A stretch of DNA of 28,814 nt, taken from a virus. The stretch lies in the IMG/VR virus record IMGVR_UViG_3300035698_002724, positions 1 to 28,814 of that record; one strand, given 5' to 3'. Shown here one piece after another: positions 6,917 through 12,082 of the stretch (position 1 is the first letter of the stretch; every line of letters begins with the position of its first letter). Both the position numbers and the translations under genes were made by a program. The notes under the pieces were generated by a model, which ran no database searches, was not told where the DNA came from, and was given only the letters and a program-made list of their open reading frames with translations.

Positions 6917-7204
6917 ATGAAAACTATGGCATTTGCACTTATGGTTACTGGTATTTTTTTTATTTGTTTTAGTATAGCCTTAATTAAAGACTCTATTAAA
7001 GCAGCTGTTTTACCTGATGGGTATTCAATCCTCTGTTCAGTCCCTCCAGGTAAGTTTTCAATTATAGATCCGGACGGATATACTTTCCCGAGCGTTTGGG
7101 GTAGCGAAAAGGGTGCCAAGGATTTTGCTGTATATTACGAATCAAGGAATTACGAACCTATTGTCAGGGATGTTGAAAAATACACATGGGAGGCTTGCGA
7201 GTGA
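6917..7204 (+). CDS. Small membrane-anchored protein, 95 aa
   Basis: ATG 6917 follows AAGGGGGAAACA. The N-terminus has one hydrophobic segment (~residues 4-24, FALMVTGIFFICFSIALI), either a signal anchor or an uncleaved signal peptide. The remaining ~65 residues are polar with several aromatics. Its stop overlaps the GTG of a lipoprotein gene, so an inner-membrane plus lipoprotein pair is possible, as in lysis or superinfection-exclusion modules. No family is recognised. Confidence 0.7.
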   Translation: MKTMAFALMVTGIFFICFSIALIKDSIKAAVLPDGYSILCSVPPGKFSIIDPDGYTFPSVWGSEKGAKDFAVYYESRNYEPIVRDVEKYTWEACE

Positions 7205-7440
7205 AAACAATTATTATACTGATATTATTATTATCCGGATGTGCTGTAACGACAACGATCACGCCCGGCGAAAACGGAAGCATCGTAATTAAATCAAAGT
7301 CTGACTCGATTGTGACGTATAAGACCGCTGCAATTGAAGCATCCGTGAACAACCAGGGTAAGACACCGATCGCGGAAACCATATTAACCGGGACACTGGC
7401 AAGGGTTGTATCTAATCCCGTGACGGTGGAGCCTGAATAG
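7201..7440 (+). CDS. Small lipoprotein, 79 aa
   Basis: The N-terminus is a type II signal peptide: M-K, a run of Ile/Leu, then the lipobox LSGC with the lipidated Cys at residue 14. The mature part is Thr/Val/Ile-rich and would be periplasmic or outer-membrane associated. GGGAGG at 7188-7193 supports GTG 7201; an ATG at 7186 would put the RBS inside the gene and lengthen the signal. It could be an Rz1-like spanin partner or a superinfection-exclusion lipoprotein, but no endolysin is nearby, so neither is assigned. It ends immediately before a promoter-like -35 box. Confidence 0.75.
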   Translation: MKTIIILILLLSGCAVTTTITPGENGSIVIKSKSDSIVTYKTAAIEASVNNQGKTPIAETILTGTLARVVSNPVTVEPE

Positions 7441-7469
7441 TTGACACTGCAACCGGAATAATATATACA
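7441..7469 (+). promoter_or_regulatory. Predicted promoter TTGACA-N17-TATACA giving a leaderless message
   Basis: A consensus -35 (7441-7446) directly follows the lipoprotein stop and is spaced 17 bp from TATACA (7464-7469), with alternative overlapping -10 boxes in an AT-rich run. The expected start is near 7476, which is the A of the next ATG. No RBS precedes that ATG. Confidence 0.5.
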
Positions 7470-7475
7470 ATAACC

Positions 7476-7697
7476 ATGGAAATACTGGACATAATACGCG
7501 CATGGATTTTAACTGTATCGCTGGACAAATATATCCTGGCATTTGTCAAAAACAACCTGATAACCCTAACCGCATCCGGGGCAGTCCTCAAAGGGCTTGC
7601 GGTAATCCATCCAGAATCCAAGGACAACAAAATAATTGAGATGCTTCTGCTTGTTGGCGGGAGCCTGAAGAGTGCGATACCGGGGAGGAAGAAATGA
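7476..7697 (+). CDS. Small hydrophobic protein, possibly holin-like, 73 aa
   Basis: It has two to three moderately hydrophobic segments (about residues 8-25, 29-46 and 55-65) and a basic C-terminus (IPGRKK). That pattern fits a small phage membrane protein such as a holin, but no signature proves it. ATG 7476 lacks a Shine-Dalgarno sequence and coincides with the predicted start of transcription, so translation may be leaderless. The stop overlaps the next ATG (ATGA). Confidence 0.65.
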   Translation: MEILDIIRAWILTVSLDKYILAFVKNNLITLTASGAVLKGLAVIHPESKDNKIIEMLLLVGGSLKSAIPGRKK

Positions 7698-7894
7698 GCG
7701 AAATAAAAAAATGTCCGTTTTGTGGCGGAGATTCTGAATTAATACAAGATGTAAAGACAAAAGTAAACCACGGTAGCCATAGAAACGAAACAACATCAAC
7801 CTTTTGGGTAAAGTGTAGCGTGTGTCAGGTATCATCTTGGGCGTTTTCGAGCTTTATTGATGCCTCTAACCACTGGAATAGGCGGGTACAATAA
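7694..7894 (+). CDS. Lar-like zinc-ribbon protein (restriction alleviation family), 66 aa
   Basis: The N-terminal CPFCGG, central WVKCSVC and C-terminal ASNHWNRR give the layout of the Lar (restriction alleviation protein) family: a zinc ribbon with C-x2-C twice and a final WNRR. In Rac prophage, Lar stimulates host modification by type I systems and so alleviates restriction; many phage homologues are untested. RBS GGGAGGA precedes ATG 7694. With the orphan methyltransferase at 2386 it may help evade restriction; this combination is inference. Confidence 0.75.
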   Translation: MSEIKKCPFCGGDSELIQDVKTKVNHGSHRNETTSTFWVKCSVCQVSSWAFSSFIDASNHWNRRVQ

Positions 7895-8095
7895 ATGCCA
7901 TACGAATCCATAAAAATCCAAGTATATGAGATACCCGGCAAGACTAACCCTGATATAGTCCTAAACGTGGTAGACGGATCTGACTTGCTGGATTGCGTCA
8001 AAATAATGACACCATCAAACTATGACCGGAAACACGCCTTGACGCATGCTCGGAAGAGGGTTGAGGCGTTTGAAAAGGAGATTAGAGAGCTATGA
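7895..8095 (+). CDS. Hypothetical protein, 66 aa
   Basis: It starts directly after the preceding TAA (TAAATG), with no obvious RBS, implying coupled translation. The first 40 residues are predicted beta-rich (ESIKIQVYEI, PDIVLNVVDGSD) and the rest is a basic helix (HARKRVEAFEKEIREL). No family is recognised. The stop overlaps the next ATG. Confidence 0.65.
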   Translation: MPYESIKIQVYEIPGKTNPDIVLNVVDGSDLLDCVKIMTPSNYDRKHALTHARKRVEAFEKEIREL

Positions 8096-8625
8096 ATAAA
8101 TATAAATGCAAGTGGTACAATTCAATAAAAAAGGAGTGTACTGTAATAGGAAGGCACCCCTTGTGCGTTTTAGATATCACTATTGGGCAGAGATGTAAAT
8201 TGTTTACTCCGGATCATGTACCAAAAGAAGGGAAAGACACCTCCGCTAAAATAAAAGAACTCTCTGACCGGGTTGATAAGCTGGTCGAAGAAAACAAGCG
8301 ACTGTGGCAGGAGTTGAGTGCTGGGTGGTATCAAAAGACAAAGGAAGGCGCAGAAAATGCGGAATGGGATAAGCTGAAAGCCAAACACGAGGCATATTTA
8401 AAGCGCAGACGGGAAGAGGCCGAAGAAAGCGCAAGAGAACTCGGTAAGATAATGGCTGAGTTTTACGGTAAGGCATGGCCCAAACTACGGAAGACTTGCC
8501 TGGATTGTGACAACACAGAATGGGTTTGGCCGCAGGAGTTTATTTGCAAGAAAGGAGGGCGGGTTGATCGTGATACAGAGGCTTGCCGTATGTTTAACCC
8601 CAGGAAACCGACAACCGAATTTTAG
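8092..8625 (+). CDS. Coiled-coil protein flanked by two cysteine clusters, 177 aa
   Basis: The N-terminal cluster has C6, C16, C25 and C35 followed by KLFTP. The C-terminal cluster has C136, C139, C152 and C165 followed by RMFNP. The similar endings suggest a duplicated Cys module. Between them a highly charged region (~50-125) has heptad-like Leu/Val spacing (IKELSDRVDKLVEENKRL), a likely coiled coil. Each cluster could bind one zinc. I know no named family. It is the last gene of the forward block and faces the reverse-strand genes tail to tail, 6 bp apart. Confidence 0.75.
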   Translation: MNKYKCKWYNSIKKECTVIGRHPLCVLDITIGQRCKLFTPDHVPKEGKDTSAKIKELSDRVDKLVEENKRLWQELSAGWYQKTKEGAENAEWDKLKAKHEAYLKRRREEAEESARELGKIMAEFYGKAWPKLRKTCLDCDNTEWVWPQEFICKKGGRVDRDTEACRMFNPRKPTTEF

Positions 8626-8631
8626 CTACGT

Positions 8632-8799
8632 TCAACCGATTTTCCGCTCAAACCATTCCCGGCCTTCAACATAGTTGCCGATTTGGGAAACGAGCCGAAG
8701 CAGGTCTGAATTGCTATTTTTTAGAAAAGTATTGTCCCAGGTATCTTGATCCAGTTTATCCAGTTTTTCAAATGCTTCTGAAATTATTTTGTGTACCAT
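8632..8799 (-). CDS. Hypothetical acidic helical protein, 55 aa
   Basis: The ATG at 8799 is preceded on the reverse strand by GGAGGG with good spacing; the frame stays open further upstream, but that part is Pro/Arg-rich and reads as the antisense of the neighbouring gene. The protein is mostly helical and charged. It has no cysteine or membrane motif. It is the last gene of the reverse-strand island. Confidence 0.6.
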   Translation of the reverse strand: MVHKIISEAFEKLDKLDQDTWDNTFLKNSNSDLLRLVSQIGNYVEGREWFERKIG

Positions 8800-8921
8800 G
8801 TTGCCCTCCAATAATTTATCCAAACGATAGCAGCCAGAACCTTTGACACCTCCCCGCCACACATTAATTCTGCGGGGCGGGTGTCGAGGCAAAGCTGGAA
8901 AAAGTGGTCAAATGCTGTCAC
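8784..8921 (-). CDS. Hypothetical protein, 45 aa
   Basis: On the reverse strand GGAGG lies 7 bases before GTG 8921, and the frame runs 45 codons to TAA at 8784. It overlaps the next gene by 16 bases and contains that gene's RBS. The sequence is aromatic and hydrophobic near the C-terminus (VLAAIVWINYWRATWY), so a membrane or interfacial helix is possible. The short length lowers confidence. Confidence 0.45.
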   Translation of the reverse strand: MTAFDHFFQLCLDTRPAELMCGGEVSKVLAAIVWINYWRATWYTK

Positions 8922-8925
8922 GCTG

Positions 8926-9072
8926 TTACCTCCAGAACCTAAATTTTTCAAGCTCTTCAAATGCTTGTTTAGGCGTGCAGCCAGTAATATGGGAATATAT
9001 TATAGCAGCCTCAACCTGTTTACAGTTTAAAAGCAGGTGCTCAATTGTTTTTCTTTCAGCATCATCTATCAT
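8926..9072 (-). CDS. Hypothetical helical protein, 48 aa
   Basis: A perfect AGGAGG lies 6 bases before ATG 9072 on the reverse strand. The protein looks all-helical (DDAERKTIEHLLLNCKQVEA...; PKQAFEELEKF) with two Cys residues that do not form a zinc motif. The antisense forward frame here is its shadow. Its stop lies close before GTG 8921 of the following gene. Confidence 0.6.
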   Translation of the reverse strand: MIDDAERKTIEHLLLNCKQVEAAIIYSHITGCTPKQAFEELEKFRFWR

Positions 9073-9142
9073 GTAAAACCTCCTGTTAAGTGTTTAACTC
9101 TCCACTCCCGACCACGACCGGAGCCGTGGGAAGGGTGAGGGG

Positions 9143-9265
9143 TTAAGCTATTTTGTATCTTGTCCATGCTGTCCCAGTGCTGTTCATTAAGTCAATCGCG
9201 CCGGATATTGTGATTGCCATTACACTATACACTTTTTTACGCCCGTTATAAAATTTTACTTCCAT
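9143..9265 (-). CDS. Hypothetical 40-aa protein
   Basis: AAGGAG lies 7 bases before ATG 9265 on the reverse strand. The 40 residues are basic at the N-terminus (KFYNGRKKVYS) and then mildly hydrophobic. Below the usual size cutoff; accepted because of the RBS and its place in a row of similarly small reverse-strand genes. The ~70 bp after its stop contain only a weak hairpin (stems 9102-9108 and 9120-9129) and the next RBS. Confidence 0.5.
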   Translation of the reverse strand: MEVKFYNGRKKVYSVMAITISGAIDLMNSTGTAWTRYKIA

Positions 9266-9276
9266 TTTTTAGCTCC

Positions 9277-9519
9277 TTACGCGTTTAAGTTATCGCCTTT
9301 TTGCCATGGCGTGGTATCTATTAAGATTGTCGGGTCTACAGTTAACCACTCGTGGAGATCATCAGACTCATTACCATCAGAGTCAAAGCCCTCGCAATTC
9401 TGGAATTTTATAGCCTCTTCCCCGAGTTTTTTTGGAGTGAGGCCGTAAGCTGTTGCTATTTCAGCCCATGTTTTGTTTGTCCAGTCGTATTTTGTTCCGG
9501 GATTTTTAGTTGCTTTCAT
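9277..9519 (-). CDS. Hypothetical acidic protein with HTH-like segment, 80 aa
   Basis: AAGGAG lies 9 bases before ATG 9519 on the reverse strand, inside a leader repeated before the gene at 9788. Residues ~15-42 (NKTWAEIATAYGLTPKKLGEEAIKF) look like a short helix-turn-helix-style segment, in which an Ala-x3-Gly-Leu turn separates two helices. The C-terminal half is very acidic. If the HTH is real it is a candidate regulator encoded beside the divergent control region; this is tentative. Confidence 0.65.
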   Translation of the reverse strand: MKATKNPGTKYDWTNKTWAEIATAYGLTPKKLGEEAIKFQNCEGFDSDGNESDDLHEWLTVDPTILIDTTPWQKGDNLNA

Positions 9520-9528
9520 GTTTTATTT

Positions 9529-9554
9529 CTCCTTGTTTGTTTGTGTTATCATAC
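9529..9554 (-). repeat. Reverse-strand leader repeat, copy 2
   Basis: Read on the reverse strand, GTATGATAACACAAAC then AAACAAGGAG precedes ATG 9519. A close copy (GTATGAAACACACAAAC then AACAAACAAGGAG) at 9798-9827 precedes ATG 9788. Confidence 0.6.
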
Positions 9555-9577
9555 TTAATAGCCCGTCATTTTTCCAA
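9548..9577 (-). promoter_or_regulatory. Possible internal reverse promoter, TTGGAA-N18-TATGAT
   Basis: On the reverse strand TTGGAA (9577-9572) and TATGAT (9553-9548) are 18 bp apart, overlapping the end of the upstream gene. Transcription would begin just before the gene at 9519. Confidence 0.35.
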
Positions 9578-9788
9578 TAGTTCGAGAAAGTTCCATAACA
9601 TCTTTTAATGTAACATCTTCTTTTAACCGTTTATTATTTTCAAACTCGATGGTGAAGTGAGGATCGTGACCATGCATAATTGATTTAGTAAATAAATTTA
9701 CAGATATATTACCCTTGATCCACCAGTTGCCCGACCGCCTGAATCCTGCTTCTGCTAAATCTTCAAAATGTATGTTTAGTCTACTCAT
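9555..9788 (-). CDS. Toxin-HicA-like small protein (tentative), 77 aa
   Basis: RBS AAGGAG sits within the repeated leader before ATG 9788 on the reverse strand. The composition (LAEAGFRRSGNWWIKGN..., then ...HDPHFTIEFENNKRLKEDVTL) is a small alpha/beta domain. The early GFRRSGNWWIKG hairpin recalls HicA-type double-stranded-RBD folds, but the catalytic GSHH-like His is not evident, so no toxin function is claimed. No antitoxin partner is recognised. It is the first gene of the reverse island. Confidence 0.6.
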   Translation of the reverse strand: MSRLNIHFEDLAEAGFRRSGNWWIKGNISVNLFTKSIMHGHDPHFTIEFENNKRLKEDVTLKDVMELSRTIGKMTGY

Positions 9789-9797
9789 TGCTTAAAA

Positions 9798-9827
9798 CTC
9801 CTTGTTTGTTGTTTGTGTGTTTCATAC
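9798..9827 (-). repeat. Reverse-strand leader repeat, copy 1
   Basis: This is the homologue of the leader at 9529-9554. Both copies carry a GTATGA start, an ACACAAAC-type A/C run and end in ACAAACAAGGAG. Confidence 0.6.
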
Positions 9828-9853
9828 CATAACTAATACACTATCCATGCCAA
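9826..9853 (-). promoter_or_regulatory. Predicted promoter of the reverse island, TTGGCA-N16-TATGGT
   Basis: On the reverse strand TTGGCA (9853-9848) and TATGGT (9831-9826) are separated by 16 bp. Transcription would start near 9818 and read the six small reverse genes. The -10 is imperfect. Confidence 0.4.
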
Positions 9854-9960
9854 GGCGCAACAAATCGCAAACTATTTCATAAGTCGCTGAAAGTACAAGC
9901 AATATTTGCAATATGCTAGGATATCACGAAAACACAGGAAACAGCCAAATTGCCGAATCT

Positions 9961-9999
9961 TGACAAAAAAAAGTAAACGGGTGACAAACTTTGTCAGTC
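9961..9999. promoter_or_regulatory. Operator/activator site upstream of the late promoter
   Basis: TGACAAA-C-TTTGTCA (9982-9996) is a perfect palindrome with one central base, the reverse complement of the one at 19-33. Its right arm continues as TTTGTCAGTCGG, which is also found at 6-17. A further TGACAAA at 9961-9967 lies exactly 21 bp upstream of the left arm, the same offset as between half-sites at 6 and 27. The palindrome centre (9989) is about 61 bp upstream of the predicted start of the late message, a distance typical of class I activators. Confidence 0.65.
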
Positions 10000-10013
10000 G
10001 GACTCTTTTTTAC

Positions 10014-10042
10014 TTGACAGGGCGGAATAAATAATATATAAA
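10014..10042 (+). promoter_or_regulatory. Predicted late/morphogenesis promoter, TTGACA-N17-TATAAA
   Basis: A perfect -35 (10014-10019), 17-bp spacer and TATAAA -10 (10037-10042) form the strongest promoter-like sequence in the window. Transcription would begin near 10050. All genes from there to the window end are on the + strand with no clear terminator, so this may drive the whole morphogenesis block. Confidence 0.7.
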
Positions 10043-10049
10043 ATTAAGT

Positions 10050-10085
10050 ATGGACACCACATCCTTTTACCAGCCGGGGGAATAA
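10050..10085 (+). CDS. Possible leaderless 11-aa leader peptide
   Basis: ATG 10050 coincides with the expected transcription start. The frame encodes MDTTSFYQPGE and stops at TAA directly adjacent to ATG 10086. Its last codons overlap the GGGGGA RBS of that gene. It may couple translation or may be chance. Confidence 0.25.
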   Translation: MDTTSFYQPGE

Positions 10086-10313
10086 ATGAAACTATCAACA
10101 GCATCCAAACTCCTTTTTACAGCCGCCTTGTTAGTTGGCACATACACTGAAACTGGAGTTTTTACAACGATATCCATGGCATTAGTTTTTGTGTCGGGAT
10201 GCGGAAGAATCAATGGCAGAGACAATATCACAGATAAGGGTTACAAAGGTCGGGAACAAACAGACAAATACGGCGGGACTGAATGTTCCTCGTGTAGGGG
10301 CGTGGACCTGTGA
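10086..10313 (+). CDS. Small membrane protein, 75 aa
   Basis: It follows GGGGGA and starts at ATG 10086. Residues ~8-40 are hydrophobic (LLFTAALLVGTY; VFTTISMALVFVSG), giving one or two membrane spans; the remaining half is polar with C-x2-C near the end. An alternative frame from ATG 10213 (55 aa, ending at 10380) competes for the second half, so the C-terminal part is uncertain. It is first in the late transcript; a holin-like role is possible but unproven. Confidence 0.5.
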   Translation: MKLSTASKLLFTAALLVGTYTETGVFTTISMALVFVSGCGRINGRDNITDKGYKGREQTDKYGGTECSSCRGVDL

Positions 10314-10444
10314 TAATAGAAACAGCCTTCCTTTTCCCGAAATACGAAATATACTACATATATCAAATGATCGGGTATAAACACATTGAATGCTATTCTG
10401 ACATGGTTAAGCGGTGGGATTATGAAGACAGCCAGAAAGGATAA
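10310..10444 (+). CDS. Hypothetical 44-aa protein
   Basis: GTG 10310 overlaps the preceding TGA (GTGA) and AGGGG lies 8 bases upstream. The product is unusually rich in Tyr and aromatic residues (FLFPKYEIYYIYQMIGYKH) and ends in an acidic/basic tail. It fills the gap before the gene at 10448. No family is recognised. Confidence 0.45.
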   Translation: MIIETAFLFPKYEIYYIYQMIGYKHIECYSDMVKRWDYEDSQKG

Positions 10445-10447
10445 CAA

Positions 10448-10657
10448 ATGAGAACATTCCCAAACCCGGTGCTAAGTGTCAGTGATATCCCAACAAATTC
10501 AATCACAATGACAGGAGATGACGGCAAACAAGCCACTATTAATTTCTCAGGGGATAGCGTAACATATTCAGGAAACCTTCCCGTAGACGAATCAGCAAGA
10601 ATATTCTTCAACGCTATACTTTCACGTTTCCAAACAGCGGCCGGAATGCTGAAATGA
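10448..10657 (+). CDS. Hypothetical protein, 69 aa
   Basis: AAAGGA precedes ATG 10448. The first half is predicted beta-strand and turn rich (SITMTGDDGKQATINFSGDSVTYSG) and the second half is a helix (ESARIFFNAILSRFQTAAGML). It lies directly upstream of the small terminase; no family is recognised. The stop overlaps an ATG at 10654. Confidence 0.65.
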   Translation: MRTFPNPVLSVSDIPTNSITMTGDDGKQATINFSGDSVTYSGNLPVDESARIFFNAILSRFQTAAGMLK

Positions 10658-10674
10658 GAAACAAGGGAGCTGAT

Positions 10675-11133
10675 ATGATGGCCCTGGAGTATGACGTTTC
10701 TAATGTATCCCCAAACCCCGCAGTTATAAATGATCCAAATGCCGAAAAAGAAGACCTCCTAATAGAATACCTGTCTATGTATCAAAACCCAAAGGATGCA
10801 GCCCTTGCAGCGGGGTACGCAGAGGCCACAGCTGGTAACATATACAGCCTAAAGCTTAAAAAGCCTAAGTTCCAAGATAAACTAAGAGCCAAGTATACTC
10901 AACGGGCATTAGGACTCATCCCAAGGATTGCCAAGATAGAATCGGACATTATTGACCGAATAAGCTTAAATGTCGAGGAAGCACCTAAATTCAAAGACAC
11001 ACTCAAACAGATAAAGCAATCCGCCGGCGTCATCGGTCAAGATGCTGTTCCGGGGCAAAATACCATTAATATCGCTAACATGCAGTGCCTGGTGACTCAA
11101 ATCCATAATGATAAGGAGGGTAAGAGTGGGTGA
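10675..11133 (+). CDS. terS: Terminase small subunit
   Basis: The core EDLLIEYLSMYQNPKDAALAAGYAEATAGNIYSLKLKKPKFQDKLRAKY is the typical small-terminase DNA-binding region (helix-turn-helix with an AA-x-AAGY motif, then a tandem helix). A central helical oligomerisation region follows, and the C-terminal tail probably contacts the large subunit. An ATG at 10654 is in frame, but AAGGGAG at 10663-10669 suits ATG 10675 or 10678. It recognises the packaging site and forms the ring that recruits the large subunit. Unusually, that subunit lies about 4.3 kb downstream. Confidence 0.8.
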   Translation: MMALEYDVSNVSPNPAVINDPNAEKEDLLIEYLSMYQNPKDAALAAGYAEATAGNIYSLKLKKPKFQDKLRAKYTQRALGLIPRIAKIESDIIDRISLNVEEAPKFKDTLKQIKQSAGVIGQDAVPGQNTINIANMQCLVTQIHNDKEGKSG

Positions 11134-11323
11134 TTATACTTATATCATACCTGACGATGAGCAACCAGAGGCTTGTTCTTCTGGCTGGCTTAGGGAGGAT
11201 GCTTTAACCAAGGCTAACGAGCAGTTAGAGGCATTATGTTGGGTTATGCTCGGGTCTCCAAACGCAAGCACTAGCGATAGGCATCATGATAGTTTAAAGG
11301 CTATCCTTAAGGAGTCAAAGTAA
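11126..11323 (+). CDS. Hypothetical protein, 65 aa
   Basis: AAGGAGGG (11113-11120) favours GTG 11126 over the in-frame ATG 11108. It overlaps the terminase tail by 8 bases. An early DYTYIIPDDEQP segment is followed by helices (LREDALTKANEQLEALCWVML). The TAATG overlap with the next gene suggests coupling. Function unknown. Confidence 0.6.
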   Translation: MGDYTYIIPDDEQPEACSSGWLREDALTKANEQLEALCWVMLGSPNASTSDRHHDSLKAILKESK

Positions 11324-11487
11324 TGACACAGCAGGTATCAGTAGCTATACAGCAGGGCGTGGTAAGAATGGTTAGTGATAACCTACAGTTACATCAGTCA
11401 TGTAATCAGGAAACAACGTCTGATAAGAGGTATTATGTAAACTATCAGGGTGTTGGGGTGAGATACCCAGGTAAAAGGACAAAATAA
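11323..11487 (+). CDS. Hypothetical Gln-rich basic protein, 54 aa
   Basis: AAGGAG lies 8 bases before ATG 11323, which overlaps the previous TAA. The product is Gln/Val-rich at the N-terminus and Tyr/Gly/basic at the C-terminus (YQGVGVRYPGKRTK). It lacks cysteine clusters and membrane spans. The stop overlaps an ATG at 11487. Confidence 0.5.
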   Translation: MTQQVSVAIQQGVVRMVSDNLQLHQSCNQETTSDKRYYVNYQGVGVRYPGKRTK

Positions 11488-11582
11488 TGGCGGATAGGGG
11501 GGGTGGGGGTATGCCAAGGTTCAACCCCTCTTTAGTATATAGTAACTCGTCACACAATTTTTTTGAATTTTTAGGGGCCTAA
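11487..11582 (+). CDS. Possible 31-aa protein containing a poly-G tract
   Basis: AAAAGGA precedes ATG 11487 in a TAATG overlap. The coding sequence contains seven Gs, a T and five Gs (11497-11509), encoding RGGGGM. Homopolymeric G runs are slip-prone in replication and sequencing, so frame integrity is uncertain. The remainder is Asn/Ser/Phe-rich. Weakly supported. Confidence 0.3.
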   Translation: MADRGGGGMPRFNPSLVYSNSSHNFFEFLGA

Positions 11583-11777
11583 ATGGAAACCGGAGAAACA
11601 GTACTTGACAAGTTTATTGCGCCTACGGATGGTTTGTATAGAATCTCAACGGGTTACGGAGATTTTTCTGTTCGCCTCGATGCTGGTCAGCGCGTATGTA
11701 TAACCCGTTTAAGTGAACCTGCCTACACTGGGCATGATAAGCCAAAGAATAGGCAAACAACCACGAGTCTGGCATAA
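11583..11777 (+). CDS. Hypothetical protein, 64 aa
   Basis: It starts right after the preceding TAA, with AGGGG at 11573-11577 as a possible RBS. The product is Gly/Thr/Arg-rich and predicted mainly beta (VLDKFIAPTDGLYRISTGYGDFSVRL). It looks like a small structural or head-associated domain, but no family is recognised. Confidence 0.5.
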   Translation: METGETVLDKFIAPTDGLYRISTGYGDFSVRLDAGQRVCITRLSEPAYTGHDKPKNRQTTTSLA

Positions 11778-11788
11778 AATAGGTGATT

Positions 11789-11848
11789 TTGCAACATCCT
11801 GAATTAACAACGATTCGTTTCAAACCCTCACAGGCGGGAGACTTATGA
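11789..11848 (+). CDS. Possible 19-aa micro-ORF
   Basis: AGGTGA precedes TTG 11789, and the frame stops in an ATGA overlap with the next micro-ORF. The overlap and RBS are the only support. Confidence 0.25.
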   Translation: MQHPELTTIRFKPSQAGDL

Positions 11849-11925
11849 AAGTCAAGATACGCGAGCCACAGACACTTGATAACCAGATGTGGAGGAGCGA
11901 TGTACAAATTAAGATTCTACTGTGA
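11845..11925 (+). CDS. Possible 26-aa micro-ORF
   Basis: CGGGAG precedes ATG 11845. The basic peptide (KVKIREPQ...) overlaps the start of the gene at 11900 and contains its RBS. It may serve mainly to couple translation. Confidence 0.3.
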   Translation: MKVKIREPQTLDNQMWRSDVQIKILL

Positions 11926-12082
11926 TGTTTGCGAAGAGATACGACCTGTAATCATTGAGCCTATAGCAAAAGATAATCGTAATGAGCATCCGTGGGGGGA
12001 TATTATATGCAGTCTGTGCAGAAACGTTATAGCAACAGTAGAGTCTGATACAGAGGGTACTTTGGAGTTCAGGGAAAAATGA
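11900..12082 (+). CDS. Zinc-ribbon miniprotein, 60 aa
   Basis: GGAGG at 11891-11895 supports ATG 11900 rather than an upstream in-frame ATG at 11876. It has C-x2-C in YCDVCEE near the N-terminus and C-x2-C in IICSLCRN about 30 residues later, a classic zinc ribbon, with an acidic C-terminal tail. The stop overlaps the start of the phospholipase-like gene (ATGA). Function unknown. Confidence 0.65.
   Translation: MYKLRFYCDVCEEIRPVIIEPIAKDNRNEHPWGDIICSLCRNVIATVESDTEGTLEFREK

Noticed and set aside
7523-7548. GGACAAAT ... ATTTGTCA inverted repeat resembling the operator half-sites
   Set aside because: One mismatch, a much wider gap than the two real palindromes, and it lies inside coding sequence.
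9555-9788. HicA toxin assignment for the 77-aa reverse gene
   Set aside because: Only a vague fold-like resemblance; no catalytic His context and no HicB-like partner.
9960-9988. TTGACA at 9960 as a further promoter
   Set aside because: No acceptable -10 at 16-18 bp spacing; the motif is better explained as a TGACAAA half-site.
10213-10380. Alternative 55-aa forward frame with weak GGAAG upstream
   Set aside because: It overlaps both the 10086 and 10310 genes; its second half reads as a shadow of the latter. Its first half looks protein-like, so it is kept only as an unresolved alternative.
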